A stretch of 64,000 nucleotides of DNA from Aquipluma nitroreducens (GCF_009689585.1 NZ_AP018694.1:1302001-1366000); one strand, 5' to 3'; numbered from the stretch's first letter, positions 8,802-18,436 are shown. Numbers and translations are program-made. The notes: generated from the sequence alone by a model not told the origin.

Positions 8802-10988
8802 TCAGTTTCCCAATTCAAGCTGATTCTTTACCAAATTATAATAGGCGCCTTGTTTGGCGGTTAATTCTTCATGATTACCAATTTCAAGGATTTCTCCTTT
8901 TTCGAGAACCACAATCTGATGCGCGTTCTTTACCGTACTCAACCGATGAGCCACAACTACAACTGTTTTACCTGAAAAGAATTCATTCAGGTTTTCCAAT
9001 ATCACTTTCTCATTATTGGCATCCAAAGCGTTGGTCGCTTCATCAAAGAAAATAAATTCAGGATTTTTATAAATAGCACGGGCGATTAATATGCGCTGCT
9101 TCTGCCCCTGACTTAGACCAACTCCTTCCGGACCAACTTTCGTGTTGTAATTTAAAGGCAACGATTCAATAAATTCCTGAATATTCGCCATTCGAACGGC
9201 GTAAGCGAGCATTTCCTTGTTGATTTCATCATCGGCCAAAGCAATGTTATTGGCAATGGTGTCCGAGAAAATAAACCCATCCTGCATCACAGCGCCACAT
9301 TTACTGCGCCACCAATGTTGCTTATAAAGAGATAAATCGGCTTCGCCAACTTTTATACTGCCTGAAACCGGCGGATAAAATCCCAACAGCAGTTTTACCA
9401 GAGTTGTTTTACCACTTCCACTGGTTCCGACAATAGCTGTCACTTTCCCTTGTGGAATGATCAAATTAATATGATTCAGAACCTTGGGAGAATGTGGCCC
9501 TTCGTATTGAAATACCAAATCAGAAATTGAAACATCAGCTTTTGATGGCAAAGATGATAATTTACCAGCCTGATCTTGTTCTTCGTCCTTCTGTGTATGA
9601 ATTTCGCTCAGGCGTTCCAAACTGATCTTGGCATCCTGCGACACCTGCATAAATTCGACCATTTGATCGAGGGGGCTATTCATCTGCCCGATTATATATT
9701 GTACAGCCAGCATCATACCCAATGTCATGTTGCCATGAACCACCGATGTGGCAGCTAAAACAGTTATGAAAATATTTTTGGTCTCGTTGATGAAAACCGA
9801 ACCGGCCTGCTGGTATTGCTGTAACGACAAACTCTTAATATTTACCTTGAAAAGTCGCGCCTGAATACGCTCCCACTCCCACCGTTTCTGGCGCTCGTAA
9901 TTATTCAGCTTGATTTCCTGCATTCCGTTGATCAACTGAATCAACTTGCTTTGATTGTCGGCCAGTTGAGTAAACTGTCTAAAATCGAGTTCACGGCGCT
10001 TCTTCAGGAATAAAAATACCCATGCAATATATAAAGCCGAACCAAACAGGAATATCAGGAATATGCTCAGATTATACATGACAAGCACAATGCTGAATAT
10101 AACAATGTTGAAAACAGAAAAAATGACATTGAGTGATTGGGAAGTCAAAAACCGTTCGATGCGCCGATGATCGCCTATTCGCTGAAGCAGATCGCCAATC
10201 ATTTTGGTGTCGAAAAACCCGATCGGCAGCTTCATCAGCTTGATCAGGAAATCGGAGATAATGCTAATATTAAGGCGCGTACTGATGTGCAGCAAAATCC
10301 ACGAACGGATAAAATCGACAGTCATCCGGCTCAGGAAAAGCATCATCTGGGCAGCCAAAATCAGGTATATAAAATTAATATCCTGCGTATTGATACCGAC
10401 ATCGACAATACTCTGTGTTAAAAACGGAAATATCAGTTGAATTAAACTTCCGACTATAAATCCTAAAATAAGCTGTGTAACCAATTTTCGATGTGGCTTC
10501 AGATATTTCAGCAGGAAACTAAAATTACCCCTGTTGATGGTTTCACCTTCAAGTTCGAAAAATTTGGGAGTTGGATCGAACATGAGGCAAATGCCTTTTA
10601 ATTCGCCTTGGCGAACCGTTGCCAGCCAATGCTTTTTAAACTCAGTCTCTGAATATTCAACCAAGCCAAATGCAGGATCGGCCACCTGAACTTTTCCCTT
10701 CCGGAATTTATAAACAACTACAAAATGTTCCTGATCCCAATGAACGACACAGGGCTTTGGCGCTTCTAATAATTGCTCGAAAGTAATTCGGGCACCAATG
10801 GTTCGAAACCCTATCGCTTCGGCAGCCTCGCTTAATCCCAACAGCGAAACTCCTTCGCGGGTGATGTGTGCCAATTGACGAAGCTTTTGGAGAGAATAAC
10901 TTTTCCCGTAAAATGCAGCAATCATGCGGATACACGAAGGTCCGCAATCCATTGCATCATATTGTTTAAAGAAGGGAAATTTAGGCAT
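8802..10988 (-). CDS. peptidase C39-containing ABC exporter (bacteriocin/peptide type)
   Basis: The 728-residue protein has three parts. An N-terminal C39 cysteine peptidase (about 1-135) has the full catalytic set C15 (DCGPSC), H88 (EHFVVV) and D104 (ADPAFG). A six-helix ABC membrane domain spans about 165-450. A C-terminal ATPase has Walker A GTSGSGKTT, signature LSQGQKQRI, Walker B FIFFDEA and a switch His in VVVAHRLS. In this family the peptidase cleaves a double-glycine leader while the ABC part exports the peptide. I found no double-glycine precursor gene in the window, so the cargo is unknown. It forms a pair with the HlyD-type gene downstream. Confidence 0.9.
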   Translation of the reverse strand: MPKFPFFKQYDAMDCGPSCIRMIAAFYGKSYSLQKLRQLAHITREGVSLLGLSEAAEAIGFRTIGARITFEQLLEAPKPCVVHWDQEHFVVVYKFRKGKVQVADPAFGLVEYSETEFKKHWLATVRQGELKGICLMFDPTPKFFELEGETINRGNFSFLLKYLKPHRKLVTQLILGFIVGSLIQLIFPFLTQSIVDVGINTQDINFIYLILAAQMMLFLSRMTVDFIRSWILLHISTRLNISIISDFLIKLMKLPIGFFDTKMIGDLLQRIGDHRRIERFLTSQSLNVIFSVFNIVIFSIVLVMYNLSIFLIFLFGSALYIAWVFLFLKKRRELDFRQFTQLADNQSKLIQLINGMQEIKLNNYERQKRWEWERIQARLFKVNIKSLSLQQYQQAGSVFINETKNIFITVLAATSVVHGNMTLGMMLAVQYIIGQMNSPLDQMVEFMQVSQDAKISLERLSEIHTQKDEEQDQAGKLSSLPSKADVSISDLVFQYEGPHSPKVLNHINLIIPQGKVTAIVGTSGSGKTTLVKLLLGFYPPVSGSIKVGEADLSLYKQHWWRSKCGAVMQDGFIFSDTIANNIALADDEINKEMLAYAVRMANIQEFIESLPLNYNTKVGPEGVGLSQGQKQRILIARAIYKNPEFIFFDEATNALDANNEKVILENLNEFFSGKTVVVVAHRLSTVKNAHQIVVLEKGEILEIGNHEELTAKQGAYYNLVKNQLELGN

Positions 10989-11005
10989 GGCGAATCATTG
11001 ATGCT

Positions 11006-11013
11006 CAAAAATA
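11006..11013 (-). promoter_or_regulatory. -7 box upstream of the C39 exporter
   Basis: TATTTTTG on the minus strand is an exact match to TAnnTTTG and lies 17 bases upstream of the exporter ATG. I see no clear -33 TTTG at the expected spacing, so this is a weak-to-moderate call. Confidence 0.35.
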
Positions 11014-11432
11014 GTAGAATTATATGAATCTTCTAATTTCTATATCTAATTTTTGGAAGGAAATTTGGAAAGACGGATAGAAGCTTTCGTTGCAGACAAA
11101 CAGATTAACGAACAATTGATCTGTAAAATTTAAATCACTATTTATTCAAAATAAAAACATAATATTCATAAAATCCAATTATCATACAACATACTGGTTA
11201 CCATAACACTAAAATGCATATTTAAAATGAAATCCAAACCCTTCCCTAAAGTACAATTTTCGGAACATGCAAAAACTATTCAATAACATATAAATGTCGC
11301 ATATCGCTAATTAAATGACACTTACATTAAAAGTTAATAATCCTTAAAAAGCTCAATTCATTGATTTCCTTAACCTTTAATTTTCAGCTGAATTCGTATT
11401 TTCATTAACAAATTCAGGTAATCTAGCCGCAT
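11014..11432. other. AT-rich intergenic stretch without a convincing gene
   Basis: This is most of the 640-base divergent gap between the C39 exporter and the EF-G-like gene. It contains only short frames (18-26 codons, such as one from 11034) without ribosome-binding or family signals, and no double-glycine leader peptide. The right end passes into the EF-G-like promoter and leader. Confidence 0.6.
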
Positions 11433-11463
11433 CTTGATTGTTAAGTAATTATTACTAATTTTG
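11433..11463 (+). promoter_or_regulatory. promoter of the EF-G-like gene
   Basis: TAATTTTG at 11456-11463 exactly fits the -7 box TAnnTTTG, and CTTG at 11433-11436 lies 19 bases upstream as a -33 element. The implied transcript has a leader of roughly 160 bases before the ATG at 11629. Confidence 0.55.
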
Positions 11464-11534
11464 GTCGTCTCTCTGATTTAGAGCATCAGAAAGCTGATAA
11501 TGAATGAGTAAAAAACCAATATAACTATCTAAAT

Positions 11535-11591
11535 ATGAAACAAACATGTTTGCAAGAATATAAGGGCACCGACAAAAAAGTCGACATGTGA
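11535..11591 (+). CDS. possible 18-codon leader ORF upstream of the EF-G-like gene
   Basis: An ATG-initiated frame of 18 codons (MKQTCLQEYKGTDKKVDM) lies inside the predicted EF-G-like leader and ends 37 bases before that gene's ATG. No recognised motif, family or clear ribosome-binding site supports it. It could be a regulatory uORF or chance. Conservation in relatives would decide. Confidence 0.2.
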   Translation: MKQTCLQEYKGTDKKVDM

Positions 11592-11628
11592 GTTTCATTC
11601 GACCATTAAAAAACTAATTATTTAACGT

Positions 11629-13784
11629 ATGAAAGTCTATAAAACAGAAGAGGTTCGCAACATTACACTAATTGGTAATGCTGGCAGTGGGAAAACCACC
11701 CTTGCTGAAGCTATGCTTTTCGAGGGTGGAGTAATTAACCGCAGAGGTGACGTTGGAAGTAAAATACGGTATCCGACTACCATCTCATCGAGCAGGAATA
11801 CGGCAACTCCGTATTTTCATCGCTCATGTACACCGAAGTCAACGGCAAAAAAATCAATATTCTGGATACTCCCGGAATGGACGATTTTAGCGGTGGCGTA
11901 GTTTCTTCTCTTCAGGTTGCACCGCTTGCCCTGATGGTTGTTGACGCGTCCACAGGAATTGGTGCCGGAACCGAATCGGCATTCCGCCATGCCGAAGCAG
12001 CAAACAGTAAATTAATTTTTGTATTGAACCATCTTGATAATGAGAATGCGAATTACGATCAGGATGTAGACAACCTGAAAAACAAATTCGGGAACAAAGT
12101 AACTGTAGTTCAATATCCGGTTGAAACTGGTATTGGATTTAATTCCATCATCGACGTACTGAAAATGAAAATGTACAAATATGGTCCCGATGGTGGCAAA
12201 CCTGAAGTTTTGGATATCCCAGCTTCAGAAAAAGAACGTGCAGATGAATTGCACAACGAGTTGATTGAAATGGCCGCTGAAAACGAAGAAACCTTAATGG
12301 AATTGTACTTCGAACAAGGGTCATTGTCAGAAGATGACATGAGAAAAGGAATACGGATTGGAATGGTAAAACGGGATTTATTTCCGGTTTTCTGTGTTTC
12401 AGCCAAAAAAAATATGGGAGTTGGACGTTTATTGGAATTCGTTTGTAACATAGCTCCATCTCCATCCCAGGTACCAATGCGTGAAATTATTCAGGGCAAA
12501 CCAGTAGTTTTGAGCGAAACAAGCCCAACTTCATTATTCGTATTTAAAACTGCACTGGAACCGCACGTTGGCGAAGTTACCTATTTCAAAGTATTGTCAG
12601 GAAAAGTAACTGAAGGGAAAGACCTGTACAACACGTTTAACAATGGAAAAGAACGGATCTCGCAGCTTTTTGTAACCGCCGGGAAAACACGCTACCCTGT
12701 TACTGAATTGGTGGCTGGCGATATCGGTTGCGCTGTGAAATTAAAAGATACCAAATTCAACCAAACACTTTGCGACAAAGAACTTGACCTGAAATTTGCA
12801 CCTATTGTATTTCCTGAACCAAAATTCAGGGTTGCCGTGAAAGCTGTTTCTGAAACTGACGATGAAAAGGTAGGCGAAATTCTGCACAAGGTAAAGGAAG
12901 AAGATCCAACCTATATTGTAAATTACTCGAAGGAGCTTAAACAATTAATCGTTGAAGGTCAAGGAGAATACCACCTCAATACATTGAAATGGTACTTCGA
13001 CCACATTCATAAAATTGACATCGAATTTAAAACTCCAAAGATTCCATACCGCGAAACCATTACCAAATTTGCTCAGGCCGATTACCGCCACAAAAAACAA
13101 TCAGGTGGTTCAGGCCAGTTTGGAGAAGTTCATATGATTATTGAGCCTTTTGAAGAAGGCAGCGCACCAAAAAACATGTTTATTTATGGTGGAAAAGAGA
13201 TGAAAGTCTCGGTTCGCGACACACAGGAAACTCCACTTCCATGGGGTGGAAAACTGGTATTCCACAACTGTATTGTTGGTGGTTCGATTGATGCCCGTTT
13301 CTTACCTGCCATCTTGAAAGGAATCATGGAAAAAATGGAAGAAGGCCCACTTACAGGTTCATATGCACGCGACATTCGCGTTTACATTTACGATGGCAAA
13401 ATGCACCCGGTTGACTCGAACGAAATTTCGTTCCGTTTGGCAGGCCGTAATGCGTTTAGCATGGCGTTTAAAAATGCAGGACCTAAAATTCTGGAGCCAA
13501 TTTACGATATGGATGTTTGGGTTCAGGCCGACCGGATGGGCGATGTAATGAGCGACCTACAAGGCCGACGTGCACTGATCATGGGAATGGGCAGCGAAAA
13601 AGGCTACGAAAAAATTACTGCCCGTGTTCCGCTGAAAGAAATGAATAAATACTCGACTTCGCTGAGTTCGCTGACCGGAGGCCGTGGTGTTTTCAATATG
13701 AAATTTGCCGCATACGAAAAGGTTCCGCAGGAAGTACAGGACGAACTACTTGCAGCCTACGCAGCCGAAGAAAAGGAAGAATAG
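11629..13784 (+). pseudogene. fusA2: EF-G2-like translation factor with a one-base frameshift near 11761-11764
   Basis: Codons 1-45 (MKVYKTEEVRNITLIGNAGSGKTT...) lie in one frame. From 11763 the homologous reading continues in the -1 frame (NTVSDYHLIEQEYG...) to the stop at 13784. Adding one A to the AAAA run at 11761-11764 restores a 718-residue EF-G-like protein with domains G to V. Compared with the housekeeping fusA in this window, the G3 motif reads DTPGMDDF instead of DTPGHVDF, so the catalytic His is Met (residue 84 of the repaired protein). The switch I RGITI motif is absent and G4 is NHLD instead of NKMD. In Bacteroides thetaiotaomicron the EF-G2 paralogue supports translation under carbon limitation and lacks GTPase activity; these substitutions fit that type. 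The break could be a sequencing error or a real mutation. The frame downstream is intact over 650 codons. Confidence 0.85.
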
Positions 13785-13811
13785 CAATCAAAATCTATCT
13801 ACGCTAAAACG

Positions 13812-13840
13812 AAAACCCGGGAATGCCACCCGGGTTTTTT
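13812..13840. terminator. Rho-independent terminator after the EF-G-like gene
   Basis: A perfect 10-bp stem (AAAACCCGGG / CCCGGGTTTT) with a 7-base loop is followed by a T run on the plus strand. A and T tracts flank both sides, so it may also serve the convergent glycosyltransferase gene on the minus strand. Confidence 0.9.
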
Positions 13841-13868
13841 ATATTTAATTCAGAATTAGTATCAGGTT

Positions 13869-15932
13869 TTAATTCGCAACAGAGAACAACTCAACCTTAA
13901 AATCATCGATATAAATTTCGTTCTTTTTGTTATTCCAGACATAAATTCTCAGCATTGAGTTTTTCTTGATTTCAGGCCTGCCAACGATCTCATTCAATGA
14001 AGCTGTCCACCAACTAGTCTTCGATTTCACATACTTACTCAAATCATAACCCTTCCAAAAATATTGTTTCCCGTCAGAATCCATCGAAATTACCAGGTTA
14101 CACTCTGAGCTATTAATTGCAAAAATTTTAAGCTTAGACGAAATGACCAATTGACTAGTTGAGTCAGGCAGCAAAGAATCAAGGGCAATTGTACAACTTA
14201 CCGAAAACTCGCCAATTTTTTCAGAAAAAGATCCGGAATACGCCTGTTCCTTGCTTTTGTTCGCAGAATCTGCCCAATTCGGTTTCGCAGTTTCAAAATC
14301 ATTTTCTGAAGAGAAAATCCGTTTCCGCTGATCGATTTTATTCAATTCAAAAATGGATAGGTTTAGTTTCTCATCCATAAATACCGGATTTTTAGCTATT
14401 GTCGCATAATAAGGCATGTCCTGATCGTCCATTCCACTCAGATAGCGCGTGTACCAGTTGTTCAGCAGCATTTTTTTTACATTCTTCTGAAAATGAAAAG
14501 TATCAGCCTCGGCATAGTTGATGAACTGACATGTAGCTTCAAGAGAAAACCCTGAATAATAATTTCCAAGCCGTTTCTGAACCTCATCGGTAATTACCAC
14601 ACAAGGCTGATTCTTGTCAATCAGTTCCCGTTGAACAATTTCCTTTTGCTTTCTGTAATTGACATTCCTCGCATAAATGAACATATCGGCTGGCTGAAAA
14701 AGCAAAGCACCGAATAATAAGATCGCAAAAATCCTTTGCGCATGCATGTGATTTCTCAGGAATACGAAACAACCTATTGCGACCAAAACCGGAAGATACA
14801 GATGAAATCCTGTCTCACTTTTCAAGAAAAGAGAAAAGCCAAAGGCGATTAAAACGAAAACAAAAAATCCTATTCTGAACCGGAATACTCGCAAGTAATC
14901 GTTCAGGATAAAAGCAGCTGCAACTGCAACAACGGGAACGATAAACAAATAATGCCGGGGGTCGGGACACATCGGAATGTATGACGTTACCGAAATGCTC
15001 ATGAAGTTCGCCGAAAACACCAAAACAACAGAACTCACTATAAAAAACGACTTCCGGTCGGATAATTTCAGCAATTGCCTCACCGGAACGAAAAAGAAAG
15101 CCAGCAAAACAACCAGAAAGCCAAGAAGCATGTCTTGAGTTAAAAACAACTCTGCCAATCCAAAAGTAATTCGCTTCAAAGTTTCTGAAAATGGTTGCTG
15201 ATCGTAACTACAGGAGTTTAAATAACTATTGGCAACAATGGCATTAAACCGGGTTATGGCATTCCCAAAAGCCACTTGGCAAACGACCAGATAAGCTGCT
15301 AACATGACCAAACTAAAGCCAACAAATTGAAGCCAGAATCTTCCGGACCGCTTTTGAACGATATCGGTAACCATTAACCAAACAACCAACGGCCCAAGTA
15401 AAACAACTGTTTCCTTGGAGTTAAAACACATGAACAAGGCCAATGCAGCGAGTAATGAATAGGCCTGCTCTGGCATTTTTCGAGGTAAATACTTGTATGA
15501 ATAAATCACATAACAGAACAAAAATGCGAAAAAGGTAACGGCAACATCTGGCATCAACTTGTCCGAATAAAAGAACGTCCAGTTGTTGAGTGAAAACAAA
15601 GCCAGGCCTATTGCCAAGATTGGTCCACTTTCATCTTTCAGGATGCGGTAGACCAACGCCAAAGTGCCAATGAAGAATATCAAAGGAGGCAGAGCTGATG
15701 CCCAATCATTAATTCCGAATAATTTATACGACAAGGCGGTTAACCCAACCAATGTTAGCCGGAAAGAGTAATGGTTGCCTGCGTCGAACTCGCCATTGGC
15801 CAATCGGGCGGCAGCACGGGCATATTCCATGTCGTCAAAGCCATAATGCCCCAGATAGCAAAAAAAGTGGTGAAGCACCGTTACCAATACAAATGCTATG
15901 AATATAAGCTGATTGGATCGATTTGTTTTCAA
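13869..15932 (-). CDS. polytopic membrane glycosyltransferase (GT-C fold, GT39/GT83-like)
   Basis: The 687-residue protein has about ten to twelve hydrophobic segments between residues 8 and 420. An acidic pair in the first periplasmic loop (FDDMEYA, about 33-39) matches the catalytic Asp position of GT-C transferases that use polyprenyl-phosphate sugars. The C-terminal 240 residues are soluble and end in a beta-rich, jellyroll-like region. It is the last gene of a minus-strand set after a T9SS substrate and an FkbM-like protein (8- and 9-base gaps). Donor and acceptor are unknown. A role in decorating an exported glycan or protein is inference from context. Confidence 0.7.
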   Translation of the reverse strand: MKTNRSNQLIFIAFVLVTVLHHFFCYLGHYGFDDMEYARAAARLANGEFDAGNHYSFRLTLVGLTALSYKLFGINDWASALPPLIFFIGTLALVYRILKDESGPILAIGLALFSLNNWTFFYSDKLMPDVAVTFFAFLFCYVIYSYKYLPRKMPEQAYSLLAALALFMCFNSKETVVLLGPLVVWLMVTDIVQKRSGRFWLQFVGFSLVMLAAYLVVCQVAFGNAITRFNAIVANSYLNSCSYDQQPFSETLKRITFGLAELFLTQDMLLGFLVVLLAFFFVPVRQLLKLSDRKSFFIVSSVVLVFSANFMSISVTSYIPMCPDPRHYLFIVPVVAVAAAFILNDYLRVFRFRIGFFVFVLIAFGFSLFLKSETGFHLYLPVLVAIGCFVFLRNHMHAQRIFAILLFGALLFQPADMFIYARNVNYRKQKEIVQRELIDKNQPCVVITDEVQKRLGNYYSGFSLEATCQFINYAEADTFHFQKNVKKMLLNNWYTRYLSGMDDQDMPYYATIAKNPVFMDEKLNLSIFELNKIDQRKRIFSSENDFETAKPNWADSANKSKEQAYSGSFSEKIGEFSVSCTIALDSLLPDSTSQLVISSKLKIFAINSSECNLVISMDSDGKQYFWKGYDLSKYVKSKTSWWTASLNEIVGRPEIKKNSMLRIYVWNNKKNEIYIDDFKVELFSVAN

Positions 15933-15940
15933 GGATTGTG

Positions 15941-16810
15941 CTATTGAATTCTATTCCGCTCGTACTCCCAGTCTTTAATTTCCTGGAACTTAGCCATTCC
16001 TTCAGCAACCGATGGATGCTGCAATACAGATTCAACGCTGACTTCAGGAATTAATTCGTCGGCTATTCCATTTTTAATGAAAATGAAATTAAAGCCAAGA
16101 TCATTCGCACCAACCAAACGATACCCTTTTTGTTTGGCCAATTTAGTCATGGCAATGGGTGAAGCTCCATGATAAACCGGATGCTTTCCCGGATAAAAAT
16201 AATCAGGATCGTAAGGAACAACTATATCTTCAAACCCGAATTCATTGTGAGTTTCAATGATTACCACTTTAGGCTGAACGACCTCAAGCGCTTCCCAAAC
16301 CCAATAGTCGTTTCCATCCAAATCGATGGAGAGAAGTCCAATTTCTCCTGAAATTCCGGCATCCAAAATAAGTTGATTGATGTTCTCGCGCTTGATCATT
16401 GCACAGACAAATTTGGGCTGATACATCCACGGATGGGGATATTTTGCAAAGAATTTCCGGCCCCTAGCTATGCTTTTGGGATTTCCGTCGATAAACAATC
16501 CGTGCCAGCCAAAATTAAAAATCAGGTTCGCGCTATTGCTGTTAACACCATCGTCGGAGCCAAATTCTACGAAAGTCTTGTTCTCCATTCCGACCACCGA
16601 AAAGATGAAAAGTAGCAAACCGTCCTCCTCTAATTGAGAAAAGACCCGAAATCCGGTATCTTTCAATCTGGGCAGAGTTTTGTTCCTTACGCCATCCTGA
16701 TAAGATAGAAAAAGTTGTCGTTGCGAAATTTGTGTTGATGGGTAAAACCGGTTTCTGATTTTGAAGATCAGCAAAAAGTCCTTTAAAATGCTTTTTATTG
16801 AATGACTCAT
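15941..16810 (-). CDS. FkbM-like / class I SAM methyltransferase-like protein
   Basis: In the 289-residue protein, residues about 85-115 (KTFVEFGSDDGVNSNSANL, then WHGLFIDGNPKSI) resemble the SAM-binding motif I and following acidic strand of FkbM-type methyltransferases. A later segment LLSIDLDGNDYWVWEAL fits motif IV. Proteins of this kind commonly O-methylate sugars in glycan clusters, but the substrate cannot be read here. It is tightly spaced between the T9SS substrate and the glycosyltransferase (9- and 8-base gaps). No signal peptide is seen, so it is probably cytoplasmic. Confidence 0.6.
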   Translation of the reverse strand: MSHSIKSILKDFLLIFKIRNRFYPSTQISQRQLFLSYQDGVRNKTLPRLKDTGFRVFSQLEEDGLLLFIFSVVGMENKTFVEFGSDDGVNSNSANLIFNFGWHGLFIDGNPKSIARGRKFFAKYPHPWMYQPKFVCAMIKRENINQLILDAGISGEIGLLSIDLDGNDYWVWEALEVVQPKVVIIETHNEFGFEDIVVPYDPDYFYPGKHPVYHGASPIAMTKLAKQKGYRLVGANDLGFNFIFIKNGIADELIPEVSVESVLQHPSVAEGMAKFQEIKDWEYERNRIQ

Positions 16811-16819
16811 ATTGGGGTT

Positions 16820-18145
16820 CTATTTGTCTCTAAACAAATGAAAGAATCCATTGGCTTTACGCTTTTTGCCATCGCGCCCCTCTCCTTCTACAACATAAAA
16901 ATAAACTCCCGGAGTTGCCATATTCCCTCCAACTTTTCCGTTCCATACCGACTGGGGAACTGATGCTTTTGTGTTATAGAACCCTTGTATATTGTTGCTT
17001 TTCCACACATGGAGAATCTTTCCCCAGCGATTAAAAATCGTAAACTTAACCGTCTTCATCGAAAAAAACTTCACGACAAACTCATCGTTAGCCCCATCAC
17101 CATTAGGAGTGAATACATTGGGCGCATCAATAAACGAAGAATCAATTTCGATATAGTCTTTCATGTAAAAATAATCAGTACAGGTAGTCGACTCTGAAAT
17201 TTTCTTCGAAACCAGTTTTACTTTGTAAGCGCCGGTTTTTTCATAGGTATAAACCGGATTGTCACTGTAAATAATATCCTGAATACTGTCCTTAAAAGTG
17301 CCGGCATCTTTTTCGTCATTGATCTGCTGTGTACTCTTATAAAAATACCATTCATATTTACCCGGGTCACCATTTTCAGAAGTATTGGTAAATGTATAGG
17401 TCGCAGGAGCTTCAATTTCTTCTGAATTGCTACCCTTCCCCTGGTCTTCCAACTTATACGTAAACAACGCTTTAGTGACTATCGAATAGTATTCAACTCC
17501 GGCTTTTCCATTACATCCAAACCGGTCGGTAACCTCTAAGGTATAGTTTGTATTTTTGGTTGGAGGATCAAAAACCTGAGAAGTCAATACGCGGCTAACC
17601 ACGCCTGCGTCAGTCGACCATTCAACTTTAATTTGTTTATTCATTTCTTTGGGTTGCCCGGTCGACAAATCAACATAAGCAATGGCAGGCGCATCAAATG
17701 CACCATTCAAAGTAAATGAATTACAATCAGACAAAGTGATTTCGGCCTTGACGTCCAGATAATTATTAAACACCCAGGCCGTGTAGGTTTTTGCTCCTGA
17801 AGTGGCAGTCAGATTAACACGATAACAACCGTCAGTTAAATTCGAAATTGTTGAAGTTTGATTTCCCGATTGATCGTTTGAATAGGAATCGAATATTCCT
17901 GTTGACGAGTTATATTTCAGCCATTCAAAATTTCCGTTCTCGCCTTGCGGGTAGCTGGCTATCAGCATTGCGTTTAATTCGCCTTTTCCGCCACAAAAAA
18001 CATGAATATTATCCTGTACCCCACTCAAATATTCAGTGGGCACAACAGCATCGGCAGTTGAAGTAATTTGTGAGATACCGACCTCAGAGGCCAAAATAAA
18101 ACAAGCAAAAAAGAGAAACCCAACAAGTATTTTAGTGAAATTCAT
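16820..18145 (-). CDS. T9SS type B (CHU_C) substrate, PKD-like extracellular protein
   Basis: The 441-residue protein has an N-terminal signal peptide (about 1-25, LVGFLFFACFILASEVGIS). Beta-sandwich regions follow, including a PKD-like segment near 240-325 (YTFTNTSENGDPGKYEWYF). The end is the hallmark C-terminal domain of gliding-motility-associated proteins: VFTPNGDGANDEF, FTIFNRWGK and VYFYVVEGEGRDGK. That domain directs secretion and surface attachment through the type IX system. It is the first gene of a probable three-gene operon with an FkbM-like protein and a glycosyltransferase. No enzymatic domain is recognisable, so a structural or adhesive role is the simplest guess. Confidence 0.85.
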   Translation of the reverse strand: MNFTKILVGFLFFACFILASEVGISQITSTADAVVPTEYLSGVQDNIHVFCGGKGELNAMLIASYPQGENGNFEWLKYNSSTGIFDSYSNDQSGNQTSTISNLTDGCYRVNLTATSGAKTYTAWVFNNYLDVKAEITLSDCNSFTLNGAFDAPAIAYVDLSTGQPKEMNKQIKVEWSTDAGVVSRVLTSQVFDPPTKNTNYTLEVTDRFGCNGKAGVEYYSIVTKALFTYKLEDQGKGSNSEEIEAPATYTFTNTSENGDPGKYEWYFYKSTQQINDEKDAGTFKDSIQDIIYSDNPVYTYEKTGAYKVKLVSKKISESTTCTDYFYMKDYIEIDSSFIDAPNVFTPNGDGANDEFVVKFFSMKTVKFTIFNRWGKILHVWKSNNIQGFYNTKASVPQSVWNGKVGGNMATPGVYFYVVEGEGRDGKKRKANGFFHLFRDK

Positions 18146-18232
18146 TGGTCGTTTTTTTAACAGTCCACAATATTAACGCTAAAAATCGATTTATCTTTTG
18201 TGACCATTGAATTTTTCTGGGTGCAACGACTT

Positions 18233-18336
18233 AACCACAAAGACCGCCAGGCATTTTTACGCTACAAAGGCACCAAGACTATCATATCCGGTACTTAAAT
18301 CCATTGTGCTTCTTCTTGTCTTTGAGTCTTCGCGGC
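18233..18336. repeat. intergenic inverted repeat, ACCACAAAG family (family c)
   Basis: The left arm begins AACCACAAAGACC and later ACAAAGGCACCAAGAC. The right arm reads GTCTTTGAGTCTTCGCGG. The words match the elements at 37615, 41084, 41559 and 44261. Unlike those, it lies in a divergent gap (T9SS substrate / helicase) and not after a stop codon. Confidence 0.65.
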
Positions 18337-18436
18337 ATTTCCAAAGTTCCAATATTGTTGAAAAGTCTTTACCTTGCAGCCCTGAAAACAGGAAAAACAG
18401 TTTTACTTTTGATGACCATTTAGAAGATAAAAAACA

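Noticed and set aside
10989-11628. Search for a bacteriocin precursor next to the C39 exporter
   Set aside because: Only frames of 18-26 codons without a GG/GA leader or Cys-rich core were found.
11757-11768. Programmed -1 frameshift in the EF-G2-like gene
   Set aside because: The site AGT AAA ATA is not a canonical X XXY YYZ heptamer and there is no clear downstream pseudoknot. A missing base in the A run explains it more simply.
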